NCBI RefSeq assembly: GCF_023715645.1
Contig: NZ_JAMBOP010000020.1
Span: forward strand, 1 to 64,000
Source of the DNA: Bacillus cytotoxicus
GTDB taxonomy: Bacteria > Bacillota > Bacilli > Bacillales > Bacillaceae_G
Reading direction: 5' to 3'
DNA length: 64,000 nucleotides
Shown here: positions 26,567 through 35,903 of the stretch, in pieces
How the letters are laid out: each line of letters opens with the position of its first letter
Position numbering within the stretch: position 1 is the first letter of the stretch
Translations under genes and position numbers: made by a program
Notes under the pieces: generated by a model
What the model was told of the DNA's origin: nothing
Databases searched by the model: none
Seen by the model: only the letters and a program-made list of their open reading frames with translations

Positions 26567-27262
26567 TTAAGCAGCATAAGAGAAACAATTATATGAAGAT
26601 CTTTTGTGTAATAAAAGTACTGGTTGTTGTAGTGAGACTTTTGAAAATTGCAGTGTTGGTATGAGTTTTATTAATAACTCTGGCCTTTGTTGCCGAATTG
26701 CTTTTACGAGTACTCCCATATCTTCTTCCATGTCTTTTGAAGTTACTAAACGTTCTTCTTCTTTTATTGTTTTCAGTTTGTTCCGTGTTCGAAACAAGGA
26801 AGCTTTTACTGCTCCTTCTGAAACAGAAGTAATCGTTGTAATATCGGCTAAGCTATATTCAAATACATCCTTTAATAAGAAAATGGCAATTTGCATTTCA
26901 TTTAAACAAGATAGCATTGTTTCGATTAAAGCATATAACTCGGCAACATTCTCATGTGGTTCATATGAGGCTTCTTTATTACTTTCTTTTTCATGTGCTT
27001 TTGTCCGCATATGATCCAGCCATTGATTACGAGCTACTTTGTACAGCAACGTTAAACAAATACTTTGATTCCATTCCGTATCCGTATATTTTTTTAACAC
27101 TTTACATATCGTTTCTTGTGCGAGATCTTCTCCGTCCCATTTGTTTTTCGTTAAAAATGTACAATAACGCTTTAGTTGCGCATAATGTTTAATAATGATC
27201 GATCTATTTGATTGTTGAATTTCTGTATTAGGTTGTAACATCAACTTTCTTTTCGTATTCAA
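26567..27262 (-). CDS. Sigma-70 family (ECF-like) RNA polymerase sigma factor
   Basis: 231 residues, starting at TTG with AAGGAG 8 nt upstream; the longer GTG start overlaps that site. Region 2 is visible as WDGEDLAQETICKVLKK (about 45-61) and region 4 as EYSLADITTITSVSEGAVKASLFRTRNKLK (about 138-168). A C-terminal extension of about 60 residues follows that is not part of sigma regions 2 or 4. No anti-sigma gene is adjacent; instead clpP follows at 24 nt. Target promoters are unknown. Confidence 0.85.
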   Translation of the reverse strand: MNTKRKLMLQPNTEIQQSNRSIIIKHYAQLKRYCTFLTKNKWDGEDLAQETICKVLKKYTDTEWNQSICLTLLYKVARNQWLDHMRTKAHEKESNKEASYEPHENVAELYALIETMLSCLNEMQIAIFLLKDVFEYSLADITTITSVSEGAVKASLFRTRNKLKTIKEEERLVTSKDMEEDMGVLVKAIRQQRPELLIKLIPTLQFSKVSLQQPVLLLHKRSSYNCFSYAA

Positions 27263-27428
27263 AGTGATCACTCCTTTTAAGCGCGCTTATTTAATAAACG
27301 ATTGAATATAGAAAAAAGTTACGGGATTCATGAAATTATTTTTAATAAGGTTTGTAGCTCTTACGTTTACCTTTGACAGAGCACGGTGATAATTATGTTA
27401 TTCATATTTTATAGAAGGAGAGTATAAA

Positions 27429-27749
27429 ATGCCAAAAATAACTGTTCCAGGAAAAGGGACTTTTGAAGTGGAAGCAGGCACAAAATTAGTGTTAGCGCTT
27501 GAAAATAATGGTGTGAACATTCTTCATCGCTGCGGCGGGAAAGCAAAATGTACAACTTGCCGTGTTGAAATTTTAGAGGGTGATTTTTGTGAACCTAATA
27601 AGATTGAAAAATCTGTATGTGCAGAAAAGGGTGTAGAAGATCACTTACGTCTATCATGTCAAGTATCCGTAAATACAGATATGACGGTTCGTCCTATATT
27701 AACAGTGGAGACATCAGGGATGGACGCTGGACCAAGACCGGCTAAATAA
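27429..27749 (+). CDS. 2Fe-2S ferredoxin-type protein
   Basis: 106 residues. Cysteine ligands appear in HRCGGKAKCTTC (first three) and LSCQV (fourth), the plant-type spacing for a [2Fe-2S] cluster. The site AAGGAG is 8 nt before the ATG. It is a small soluble electron carrier, partner unknown. Single gene, terminated at 27780-27840. Confidence 0.88.
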   Translation: MPKITVPGKGTFEVEAGTKLVLALENNGVNILHRCGGKAKCTTCRVEILEGDFCEPNKIEKSVCAEKGVEDHLRLSCQVSVNTDMTVRPILTVETSGMDAGPRPAK

Positions 27750-27779
27750 ACATGCTATAAAACCAACTACTCATGAAAA

Positions 27780-27840
27780 ATAGCTATAGCCCTAAAAGTA
27801 GCATAAAAAATAGCGTACTTTCAGGGCTATAGCTTTTAAT
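27780..27840. terminator. Bidirectional terminator
   Basis: AGCTATAGCCCT (27782-27793) and AGGGCTATAGCT (27823-27834) form a 12-bp stem between the convergent ferredoxin and HelD genes. A TTTTAA follows on the plus strand. Confidence 0.8.
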
Positions 27841-27856
27841 TTCATTACTATCTTAA

Positions 27857-29965
27857 TTAAACATCGATCCTTTCCTCATACAACTCTTTTGGAATTTGTT
27901 GAATTAAAGGTGAACATGTCCCTGAATAAAAAATCCATAAGTCATGTAGAGAACGAGTACATCCGACATATAACAATTTAGCATCTTGTCTTGTTTGTTT
28001 ATAGTGAGTTGCATCTACATCCATAAGTAGTACTGCGTCGAATTCTAATCCTTTCGCTAAATAAACAGGGACAACTGAAATACCGCCTTCGTATTTACTT
28101 TGATTCGCTTCTATTATATTTGTAGAAATACCATATTCTATGAGTTTCCCATATATCTCACGGCTCTCTTCCTCTGTCCGTCCGATAATCGCAATCGTTT
28201 TTACATTTTGTTCTTGCATCGTCTTTACAGTGGATAAAATGGATTGCAATTGATTATGTGTTGAGACGACTTTTACACTTTCACCGCTACGAAACACAGG
28301 ATTAGCCAGTCCTACTGGAATATTCGCTGTTTGAATCACTTCATTTGCAAAATTAATAATTTCTTTTGTTGATCGATAACTTCTCGTTAATTCAAAGTAC
28401 TGTGCATTGTGATCAAATACATCTTGAAACTGTTCCCAATTGTCAATACCTTGATATTCATGAATAGCTTGTGATAAATCACCTAAAATAGTAAAAGAAT
28501 TGCCAAGTGTTAATTCTCTTAAAATGGAAAGTTGAAATGGTGAGAAGTCTTGCGCTTCATCAATTACGACATGGTAAAATTTTTGTCCAAGTTTTATGCC
28601 CTCTAAATAGTGATGAATATAAATGAGTGGTGCTAAATCTTCTAGTGCCACTTCTTTTTTCCGGCAGTTTTTTGCTGTTTCTTGTACAAGTTCAGTTGGC
28701 AACACATTTGAAATATTTTCTTGTTTCAACAGCATACTGTAAAAGGATAGTGCTGTCATCTTCGGCCAACATTTGAAATAACTATTCATTCTTTGCGTCG
28801 CTTGTTTTTTTAATTGTTTCTTTTTATTTGTGTCTGAAACCATCTTGAGTTCCATCTCAATCCAACGCTTCATGCGAGCGACAATTCGCTCTCTTCGTTT
28901 TCCAACTGGATAATGTTTATATTCTGCTTCAAACCATTGTTGAATTACCTTTCCATGTAATCCGGAACCATCCCACGGTTCAAAATCTTTCGTTAGCACT
29001 ATGCTTTTCTCGTAGTTGGACAAACTTTGTTTGATAAATATTTGAAACTCGATTGATCCTTTTAATTTACCAGCCATGATATCGTCTTTATTTTTATCAA
29101 TCGAGAATGCCTGTTGTAGTTGTCTATCAGCATTTTTTACAAGTACACTATTTTCTAAGGTATGTAATGCCCACTCTTGAAACGTAGTTTGATGAATATC
29201 ACCAACACCGAGCTCTGGTAACACGCTGGAAATATAATCGAGAAATATACTGTTTGGCGCAAAAACGATCATTTTTTCAGCGTTGAGCTGCTCTTGGTAT
29301 TGATAAATTAAAAAAGCAAGACGATGCAAAGCGATCGTTGTTTTCCCACTACCCGCAACACCTTGAATAATAAGAGGAACATTTTTTTCAGCACGAATAA
29401 TATCATTTTGTTCTGCTTGAATTGTTGAAACTATATCCTTTAATTTGTTATCTTTATTTTCCCCTAAACGATATAGAAGAAAATCATCTGCTAGTGAAAG
29501 ATCTTCACTTCCCCTTACATATGTATCGACAACACGTTCGAGCATTTGCTTACGAATAGCAATGTTTCGTTTTAAGTGAACAATTCCTTCAACAATCCCT
29601 TCTGGTGAATCATAAAAAGCTAGATCTTCTCCTCCAGTAAACGAATAAAACATACTGGCAACAGGTGCCCGCCAATCAACAACGATTGGTTGGTGCGTTT
29701 CTTCATCAGAAGCACCAACTTTACCAATATAAATTGGCGCTGGCTGTGCATGTCCTTCTTCTTGAAAATCTAATCGTCCAAAATAAGGTTCTTCACTGGC
29801 GATTCGAAGTTTTTGACGACTAGATTCTCGCAGCGTTTCAAGCACTTGTTCTGTAAAATTTTCCCCGTGATAAACAGGAATACTTTCTAGCTTCTTCAAT
29901 TGGCAACTAATTTTCGAGAGCGTGGCATTTAATTTCTCTAACTCTAGTTCATAAATATTATTCAT
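27857..29965 (-). CDS. helD: HelD-like UvrD-family helicase / RNA polymerase recycling factor
   Basis: 702 residues. An N-terminal coiled-coil region (about 1-40) precedes a superfamily 1 motor: Walker A GVAGSGKTTIALHR (about 202-215), DEAQDFSPFQ (about 465-474), SYRST and a C-terminal motif ending in LLYVGCTRS. This layout is that of HelD, which binds RNA polymerase and removes it from stalled complexes using ATP. It is somewhat shorter than the roughly 770-residue HelD, so it may be a paralogue. GGGAGGG precedes the ATG. Confidence 0.88.
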   Translation of the reverse strand: MNNIYELELEKLNATLSKISCQLKKLESIPVYHGENFTEQVLETLRESSRQKLRIASEEPYFGRLDFQEEGHAQPAPIYIGKVGASDEETHQPIVVDWRAPVASMFYSFTGGEDLAFYDSPEGIVEGIVHLKRNIAIRKQMLERVVDTYVRGSEDLSLADDFLLYRLGENKDNKLKDIVSTIQAEQNDIIRAEKNVPLIIQGVAGSGKTTIALHRLAFLIYQYQEQLNAEKMIVFAPNSIFLDYISSVLPELGVGDIHQTTFQEWALHTLENSVLVKNADRQLQQAFSIDKNKDDIMAGKLKGSIEFQIFIKQSLSNYEKSIVLTKDFEPWDGSGLHGKVIQQWFEAEYKHYPVGKRRERIVARMKRWIEMELKMVSDTNKKKQLKKQATQRMNSYFKCWPKMTALSFYSMLLKQENISNVLPTELVQETAKNCRKKEVALEDLAPLIYIHHYLEGIKLGQKFYHVVIDEAQDFSPFQLSILRELTLGNSFTILGDLSQAIHEYQGIDNWEQFQDVFDHNAQYFELTRSYRSTKEIINFANEVIQTANIPVGLANPVFRSGESVKVVSTHNQLQSILSTVKTMQEQNVKTIAIIGRTEEESREIYGKLIEYGISTNIIEANQSKYEGGISVVPVYLAKGLEFDAVLLMDVDATHYKQTRQDAKLLYVGCTRSLHDLWIFYSGTCSPLIQQIPKELYEERIDV

Positions 29966-30067
29966 TTCTGGAATTCCCTCCCATTCGTTGGAATTTTCAG
30001 TCGAAGATTAATTGTATTAAAAATAGAACTTATAAGTCAAGTGTTTAGAGGGATTTTCTAAAAAAAT

Positions 30068-30302
30068 CGTAACTACTCAGTCACTCTATGAAAAACCGAC
30101 AGAAAAGCATTTTTTTAAATAGGCCTGAGGAACTGGCTATGTATAGAGCGGTCAGGGCCTTTTCCTGCCACGTGCGAAGTTTTAAAACAAAGAAAGGTAA
30201 CAAGATGTAGGTCCGTTTTTACCTTCATGACAGCAATCTATATCCTGAAAAATAAAAATAACTTTCTATAGGTAATAAGGCGCGTATTTTCGCTAGAATC
30301 TA
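30068..30302 (-). repeat. Interspersed repeat copy D, MITE-type with one terminal repeat
   Basis: Begins with GTAACTACTCAGTCA, the terminal inverted repeat of copy G. It continues collinear with the reverse complement of copy G through AAAAACCGACAGAAAAGCA, GGTCAGGGCCTTTTCCTGCC, TTTTTACCTTCATGACAGC and GGTAATAAGG. Similarity ends near 30302, before the second terminal repeat, so the far end is truncated or decayed. Confidence 0.85.
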
Positions 30303-30318
30303 AGTGCTTTTGCAAAAT

Positions 30319-30354
30319 CAAAAGGAGCTATCTCTCGAAGATCAGCCCCTTTTG
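30319..30354 (-). terminator. Hairpin after the DinB gene
   Basis: CAAAAGG-GCT pairs with AGC-CCTTTTG around a 14-nt loop, about 30 nt past the DinB stop codon. The T-run on the minus strand is weak. Confidence 0.5.
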
Positions 30355-30383
30355 AAAGTCACTTAGTTATTTTTTGAAGTTTA

Positions 30384-30854
30384 CTAATTCTTTACCCCTG
30401 TATGTTCAATAATGCGCTTCATCGCTTGAATTTGTCCTAAGTGATTTGCTTCATGCATTAATGTAAGACCTGCTAATTCTCCAACTGTTTCAAAAACCAT
30501 AAATGGTTTTTCCAGCGTTTCATTTAATCGTTCAGCAGGTATTTGTTGAAGACGAACTGACTGATCTTTCAACTCGATAATGAGTTTATCTACAGTAGGT
30601 ACATCATCTTTCCAATCAGCCGGCTTTGTACCGTTTCCAAATAACTCAATATAATTTGCAGGAAGATGGTTTGTTTTCTGTGGAAATCCAAACATAAACT
30701 GTTCAGCAACCGTTAATACATGACCGATATGCCAATGGATCGTGTTGTTAAAACCATCTGGCTGTACATTTACTATTTCCTCTGAAAGTGATTCTACGTT
30801 TTTAATAAAATAACTTCTTGTCAACTCAAATTGCTTATATATAAGGTTATTCAT
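30384..30854 (-). CDS. DinB/YfiT-family protein
   Basis: 156 residues forming a four-helix bundle. Possible metal ligands are His in HWHIGHVLTVAEQ (about 41-53) and His in MHEANHLGQIQAMKRI (near 133-148), the three-His arrangement of DinB-like thiol transferases. It may use bacillithiol; B. cereus group bacteria make this thiol. The specific reaction is unknown. A GGGGAG site precedes the ATG. A near-perfect palindrome sits just upstream (30874-30901). Confidence 0.85.
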   Translation of the reverse strand: MNNLIYKQFELTRSYFIKNVESLSEEIVNVQPDGFNNTIHWHIGHVLTVAEQFMFGFPQKTNHLPANYIELFGNGTKPADWKDDVPTVDKLIIELKDQSVRLQQIPAERLNETLEKPFMVFETVGELAGLTLMHEANHLGQIQAMKRIIEHTGVKN

Positions 30855-30873
30855 ATCTTACTCCCCTTTCAAA

Positions 30874-30901
30874 TTTCTCATACTCCTAAGCGTATGAGAA
30901 A
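30874..30901. promoter_or_regulatory. Palindrome upstream of the DinB gene
   Basis: TTTCTCATAC, 8-nt spacer, GTATGAGAAA: a perfect 10-bp inverted repeat about 20 nt upstream of the DinB start. It could be an operator or a leader hairpin. No regulator gene is adjacent. Confidence 0.55.
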
Positions 30902-30992
30902 TCTAAATAAATTAGAAGTGGCACGAAAAAAATGGTTTACATTCTATACAAATCATTTATATCATTAAAGTTGAATGACAACATACAAGTTA

Positions 30993-33110
30993 TTATTTGT
31001 TCATTTGAAAATAAGCACGAATCATAAAGTAGCTTACATTATCAGGAAGTTGTTCTTTTATAGCCTTCAATCCACCCTCAGCGCTCTCAATTGCAGTTGC
31101 AATCATAGATTCATATTCTGTCGGAACAAAACTTGGCCAATCCACTTCCATTCCTTCTTCAAAACAACGAATTAAATGATTTTCGACAGTTTGCATAGAC
31201 AACTCACGTGTTTCAGCAATATAAGAAAGTTCTTTCCCTTGCTTATACATTTCATACGTAGCATGATGAGAATTTTTTATTGCCTTTTTTGACTGCTTTC
31301 GTTCTGTTATTACTCCAGTGGCAACCATTGCATCTATATCTGGATTCTGTTCGAGGAAATTTGTGATAACTTGTAAAAATACATTACCATATTTATCAAG
31401 CTTATGTTCCCCGATCCCTTTTACTCCGAGCATTTCCTCTCGTGTTGTCGGTAGTTTTACACACATATCTTTCAATGTTTGATCAGAGAAAATAACAAAT
31501 GGTGGTACCCCTTCTCCTTGGGCAATTTCTTTACGCACATGACGTAACTCTTCGAATAGTGGATGATCTTTCACTATTTGTTTTGTTTCTACCCTTTCTT
31601 TTCGGAAAATAAGTTGGTTCCCAAGTAAAACATCTTTCCCTTTAGCTGTTACTTTTAATGTCGGATACGTGCCATGTTCAACGGCAATCAGTTCTTCTGA
31701 AATTAAAAACTCAATGAACTCACTTACTTCTTTTACACTTTGATTTGATAGCAATCCATACGTTGGCAACGTGTGGAAATTAAATTCCATCACCTTTTTA
31801 TTTTTTGATCCTGTTAATACTTGCGCGATCATTTGTTTACCGAACCGTTGATTTGTTCGAATCATGCATGACAGTACCATTTGCGCTTCTTTTGTAACTT
31901 CAACACTATTTCGATCATCTGTACAATTACCGCAGCGACCACAATCTTGTTTTGGCTCTTCACCAAAATATTGTAAAATGAATGATTGTAAACAACTCTC
32001 TGTATGGCAATAATCAGTCATATGTTGTAGTTTTTCTAGTTCATTAGAAAATCGCGATTCTCCAGTTGACTGATCAATTAAATAGCGTTGTACTTGTACA
32101 TCCTGCGGTGAATATAACAAAATACATTCACTATCTAATCCGTCACGTCCTGCACGTCCTGCTTCTTGATAATAACTTTCCATGTTTTTTGGAAGTTGAT
32201 AATGAATCACATACCGAATGTTTGATTTGTCAATTCCCATACCAAACGCAGATGTTGCAATCATTACATTTACTTCGTCTCGTAAAAACCGTTCTTGTTG
32301 TTCATTACGGTCGCTATCAGACATACCAGCATGATAACGTGCGACAGAAACGTCTTCTTTATTTAATTTTTCATATAGCTGATCAACAACTTTACGCGTC
32401 GCTGCATAAATAATTCCCGATTCTTTTTTGTTTTGACGAATATACTCTGATAAAAAGGCATCACGATCCTGCCCCTTCACAACAGAAAACGATAAATTTT
32501 CTCGTTCAAAAGTTGTCATAATGGTATTTTGTTCTGCAATTTCTAAAGCACTACAAATATCTTGTCGTACTTGCGGCGTTGCTGTTGCTGTTAATGCAAG
32601 TACAATTGGTTTTACCGGAAGATAATCAAGAACTCGATGAATATGTAAATAGCTTGGACGAAAATCATGTCCCCATTGTGAAATACAGTGTGCCTCATCA
32701 ATCGCAATTAACGGGATTTTCATATCAATAAGTTGATCAATGAAGTCAATCGAATCAAGGCGCTCCGGTGCAATATATAACAATTTATAATGACCTTGCT
32801 TCGCTAGTTGAATACATTGATTTGCTTCTGTAATTGAAATTGAACTATTTATGTATGTTGCTGAAATCCCATTTTGTATTAAAGTATCAACTTGATCTTT
32901 CATAAGAGAAATAAGCGGAGAAATCACTAATGTCGTTCCCTCTAATACGAGTGCCGGAATTTGATAGCATAAAGATTTCCCGCCGCCTGTTGGCATAATA
33001 CAAACAGTGTCCTTACCGTCCAATACGTTTTTTATCGTTTCTTCTTGGCCACGTCTAAATGACGTATACCCGAAATAAGAAGATAACATTTGTTCTGCTT
33101 TTGTAAACAA
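30993..33110 (-). CDS. recQ: ATP-dependent DNA helicase RecQ
   Basis: 705 residues from a TTG preceded by AGGTG at 8 nt; a longer in-frame start exists but makes an atypical N-terminus. Superfamily 2 motifs: PTGGGKSLCYQ (Walker A), DEAHCISQWGHDFRPSY (DEAH), and TSAFGMGIDKSNIRYVIH with QEAGRAGRDG (motifs V and VI). An RQC zinc module (CGRCGNC) and an HRDC domain (about 515-590) follow, then a C-terminal helix-turn-helix-like tail. It unwinds DNA during recombination and fork repair. Single gene. Confidence 0.95.
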   Translation of the reverse strand: MFTKAEQMLSSYFGYTSFRRGQEETIKNVLDGKDTVCIMPTGGGKSLCYQIPALVLEGTTLVISPLISLMKDQVDTLIQNGISATYINSSISITEANQCIQLAKQGHYKLLYIAPERLDSIDFIDQLIDMKIPLIAIDEAHCISQWGHDFRPSYLHIHRVLDYLPVKPIVLALTATATPQVRQDICSALEIAEQNTIMTTFERENLSFSVVKGQDRDAFLSEYIRQNKKESGIIYAATRKVVDQLYEKLNKEDVSVARYHAGMSDSDRNEQQERFLRDEVNVMIATSAFGMGIDKSNIRYVIHYQLPKNMESYYQEAGRAGRDGLDSECILLYSPQDVQVQRYLIDQSTGESRFSNELEKLQHMTDYCHTESCLQSFILQYFGEEPKQDCGRCGNCTDDRNSVEVTKEAQMVLSCMIRTNQRFGKQMIAQVLTGSKNKKVMEFNFHTLPTYGLLSNQSVKEVSEFIEFLISEELIAVEHGTYPTLKVTAKGKDVLLGNQLIFRKERVETKQIVKDHPLFEELRHVRKEIAQGEGVPPFVIFSDQTLKDMCVKLPTTREEMLGVKGIGEHKLDKYGNVFLQVITNFLEQNPDIDAMVATGVITERKQSKKAIKNSHHATYEMYKQGKELSYIAETRELSMQTVENHLIRCFEEGMEVDWPSFVPTEYESMIATAIESAEGGLKAIKEQLPDNVSYFMIRAYFQMNK

Positions 33111-33400
33111 AAAAGATTCACCTGCTTTTCTTAATCTTTCATCTACTAGTATTATACCATTAGTCAAAAGGCATTGTACTCTTTAACATATTTAACAAAT
33201 CCTTCTTTAAATCCTCCCTTTACATTTAACATAAATCGATATATTTTATCAGTATCTTTTTGTATACTGAATAAATAGGCAGCACAAGCCCCCAACCTTA
33301 AAATTCAGCAAAGGCAAATAAATTAGACGGGATTTGCGCTACCAGTAAAAGTCTAATTAGTAAGGGCTAATTAAAGTTTCACTTTATAGGAGGCAACATT
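33111..33400. other. Promoter region with no further gene
   Basis: About 290 nt between the divergent recQ and the small plus-strand gene. It contains a run AGCCCCCAACCT near 33285 and AT-rich sequence. I see no other gene or strong hairpin. Confidence 0.35.
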
Positions 33401-33769
33401 TTGATTAACGCAATAGGTATCGCTTTTATTCTTTCTAAAAAACCTGAAAAGAAGAAAAAAGTTTATCTTAATGATAGATTTGCACTAATAGACATTTTTG
33501 AATCTAAAGACGTATATGATTCTGATGGTAACCCACTAGTTGAGCTAACATGTAAATATAGCATTTATTTAGATGAAAAATACTATTGTAAATCTCTCGA
33601 TGACTATACTGGACAAATATTCCCTTTTCTAAAGGAAAAAATCGGCAACGGACTTGTTAGAAATTTAAACTATTACTCTTCTCGTATTGATATATACGAT
33701 AAAAAGCCACCAGTTAAGGAGATAAGGGGTCTTATGGAGCAAGTAATAAACTATACGAGACCAAACTAA
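33401..33769 (+). CDS. Hypothetical protein, 122 residues
   Basis: Starts at TTG with GGAGG 7 nt upstream. The N-terminus is short and hydrophobic (about 1-12), followed by a Lys-rich stretch and a soluble domain. I do not recognise the family. It is flanked by the recQ promoter region and by repeat copy E and has no obvious partner. Reality is supported by the ribosome site and the clean reading frame only. Confidence 0.6.
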   Translation: MINAIGIAFILSKKPEKKKKVYLNDRFALIDIFESKDVYDSDGNPLVELTCKYSIYLDEKYYCKSLDDYTGQIFPFLKEKIGNGLVRNLNYYSSRIDIYDKKPPVKEIRGLMEQVINYTRPN

Positions 33770-33780
33770 AAACTTAACAC

Positions 33781-33953
33781 AAAACCCCTTTTCTTTTTAG
33801 ATGACCCTGAGCGTCTGGCCATGGATAAAGCGGTCAGGGCCTTTTTCTGCCACATGCGATGTTTAAACACAGAGAGGAAAAAAGTTGCTGGTTACTTTTT
33901 GCTTGGTATGGCGGCGACTTGTGGGTTGGGAAGTCAAGGTGGATTTATATATA
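33781..33953 (-). repeat. Interspersed repeat copy E
   Basis: Minus-orientation copy of the short type: AAAACCCCTTTTCTTTTTAG end, CGTCTGGCCATGG, AGCGGTCAGGGCCTTTTTC, TGCCACATGCG, GTTTAAACA and GGTGGATTTATATAT start. It lies directly after the stop codon of the hypothetical gene at 33401. Confidence 0.8.
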
Positions 33954-34044
33954 ACTGACACCTAGAATGATCTTAATGAAAATTCTCTTTATTTTTTCGC
34001 TAACTACTTATTAATCTTCCTCATAAATCAAATTCTTTTATCTT

Positions 34045-34497
34045 TTACTGTATCTCATTATGATTTCCAACGGCATTCTTTAGCCTTTGCAACATATATC
34101 CAATCCCTTTACAGCCTTCTAATGGATAAGAAATACACTCTTCTGGATATAACTTTGTCACTATTTTTTTATGCTTCTTTCCTGCAAGTAGCACAATTTC
34201 CTCGAAGTCTAGCAAGTCTTTATCGATCATTTGCTTGTTTAGTTGTTCTATATTTATAATCTCACTACTTTTCGAATTAAAAGCAAGATCATAGTTTTCT
34301 TTCACTATATCGGTTGGCAGTAAAAATCCATGTTTGGCTGATAAAATAACCCAATGTGTAAAAAATTGAGAAGCATATGCTTGGCATGCCTTTCCGAATG
34401 GACTAATGTATACATCCTTTGCTTCTGTTGGTCCCTTATCAGGGTACTTATCCCAAATCTTCTTTTTCCCACATGGAATTATGCATAGTCTTTTCAT
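34045..34497 (-). CDS. DUF6884-type protein
   Basis: 150 residues. The N-terminal IIPCGKKKIWD with a Cys-Gly-Lys-Lys-Lys motif and the later ILSAKHGFLLP match the DUF6884 family, related to tRNA-guanine-transglycosylase-like or YaaA-like sequences and often found in phage and defence settings. Function is unproven. An AGAGGT site lies about 12 nt before the ATG, longer than usual. Single gene. Confidence 0.72.
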   Translation of the reverse strand: MKRLCIIPCGKKKIWDKYPDKGPTEAKDVYISPFGKACQAYASQFFTHWVILSAKHGFLLPTDIVKENYDLAFNSKSSEIINIEQLNKQMIDKDLLDFEEIVLLAGKKHKKIVTKLYPEECISYPLEGCKGIGYMLQRLKNAVGNHNEIQ

Positions 34498-34665
34498 TAT
34501 TACGTTCTTACCTCTTTTCTCTATACTCTATAATAAAATCATAACAGTTTTCTTACATAGATAAAAATATCAGCTTTCACTTTTCTTTCTACTCAATTTC
34601 TATTTTTCTTTATGAAATATGGTAAAGACAGACTTTCATATCCGAAATTTTATCCTTCCTAAAAA

Positions 34666-34706
34666 CAAAAAAAGAACAAGCAGACTGTATTTCTGCTTGT
34701 TCTTTT
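34666..34706. terminator. Terminator after ppaC
   Basis: AAGAACAAGCAGA (34672-34684) and TCTGCTTGTTCTT (34692-34704) form a 13-bp stem with a 7-nt loop and A/T runs on both sides. It lies just past the ppaC stop codon. Confidence 0.88.
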
Positions 34707-34722
34707 AGATCCAAAGTTACTC

Positions 34723-35655
34723 TTATAGAGCTTGGAATGTTTCTGTTAAAACAGGAACGATTTGTTTTTTTCGTGAAACAACACCTTTTAAAGTAGCTGT
34801 GTTGTTTTCTAACGTTACGTTGTATGCTTTTTCAACAACTTGTGCTGCTTTACCAATTGCAAGGCCAACAGAATCGTTTGTTAAAATATCTGTTACAACG
34901 AATAAGAATAGGTCTAAACCTTTTTCTTCTACTACTGCAGAGATTACTTTTTCTAATTCTGCTTTGTGTACAAGAACGTCATTTGTATCAACAGCGTTTA
35001 CTTGTGCAATCTCAACTTTAGCAACGCCCATTTGGAATTCTTTTGCGTCAAGGGAAATTAATTGTCCCATTGTTTTACCGCTTAAATCAGCGCCAGCCTT
35101 TAACATATCTAAGCCGTAGCTATCTGCATCCACACCAGCAATTTCTGCTAATTCACGAGCTGCTGCTACATCTTGGTCTGTGCAAGTTGGAGATTTAAAT
35201 AGTAAAGAATCAGAAATGATTGCAGATAACATTAATCCTGCAACTTCTTTACGAATTGCAACGCCGTTTTCTTTGTACATTTTATTTAAAATTGTAGCTG
35301 TACAGCCAACAGGCTCACAGCGGTAGTATAAAGGATCGCTCGTTTCAAAGTTAGCAATACGGTGGTGATCGATTACTTCTAATACACGAACAGATTCGAT
35401 ATCATTCGCACTTTGTTGACGTTCGTTATGATCGACTAAAATAACATTCTCCACTTCGTTTGCTACTGTCTCAACAAAACGTGGTCCTTCGACTTTGAAA
35501 TAATCTAAAGCAAATTGTGTTTCACCGCTGATTTCGCCTAAACGAACAGGTTCAGCATCCATTCCTAATTCTTTCTTTAACTCTGCATATGCAATTGCAG
35601 AACAAATTGCATCTGTATCTGGGTTTTTATGCCCGAAAATAAGTACTTTTTCCAT
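34723..35655 (-). CDS. ppaC: Manganese-dependent inorganic pyrophosphatase (family II)
   Basis: 310 residues, the normal length. It hydrolyses pyrophosphate to phosphate in the cytoplasm. Motifs: [17 protein letters not shown] (His and two Asp for Mn2+), DHHRIANF (DHH signature, about 96-103) and the C-terminal DHHA2 domain with SRKKQIVP (about 295-302). It has no CBS insertion. GAGAGG precedes the ATG. Single gene with its own strong terminator. Confidence 0.97.
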   Translation of the reverse strand: MEKVLIFGHKNPDTDAICSAIAYAELKKELGMDAEPVRLGEISGETQFALDYFKVEGPRFVETVANEVENVILVDHNERQQSANDIESVRVLEVIDHHRIANFETSDPLYYRCEPVGCTATILNKMYKENGVAIRKEVAGLMLSAIISDSLLFKSPTCTDQDVAAARELAEIAGVDADSYGLDMLKAGADLSGKTMGQLISLDAKEFQMGVAKVEIAQVNAVDTNDVLVHKAELEKVISAVVEEKGLDLFLFVVTDILTNDSVGLAIGKAAQVVEKAYNVTLENNTATLKGVVSRKKQIVPVLTETFQAL

Positions 35656-35903
35656 GATTTCACCTCTCTACAAAAGAATATCTTAAAGGGCAAGATATGA
35701 CAATATTTTAAGCTAATTTTTTTAGAAATAATCGTGGTTTCTTTTAAAATTACGTGAAAAGTAGGGATTCTGTACCGATGTATAAGACTATTTTGCAAAT
35801 AAAGTAAATGATATTTTTTTAGAAGCTTTGAATACATAGCTGCAGTAAAGCATATTTTCGAATATATTAACTTATTTTCTCTTTGAAAAGGAGGTTTACA
35901 TAC

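Larger units (their letters stand above)
29966..30383. other. Gene-free stretch holding repeat copy D and a terminator
   Basis: About 100 nt of AT-rich upstream sequence of helD, then repeat copy D (30068-30302), then a hairpin at 30319-30354 that follows the DinB gene. No open reading frame with a ribosome site is seen. Confidence 0.6.

Noticed and set aside
34045-34497. DUF6884 gene as part of a defence island
   Set aside because: No neighbouring restriction, abortive infection or other defence genes; neighbours are recQ and a pyrophosphatase in ordinary order.
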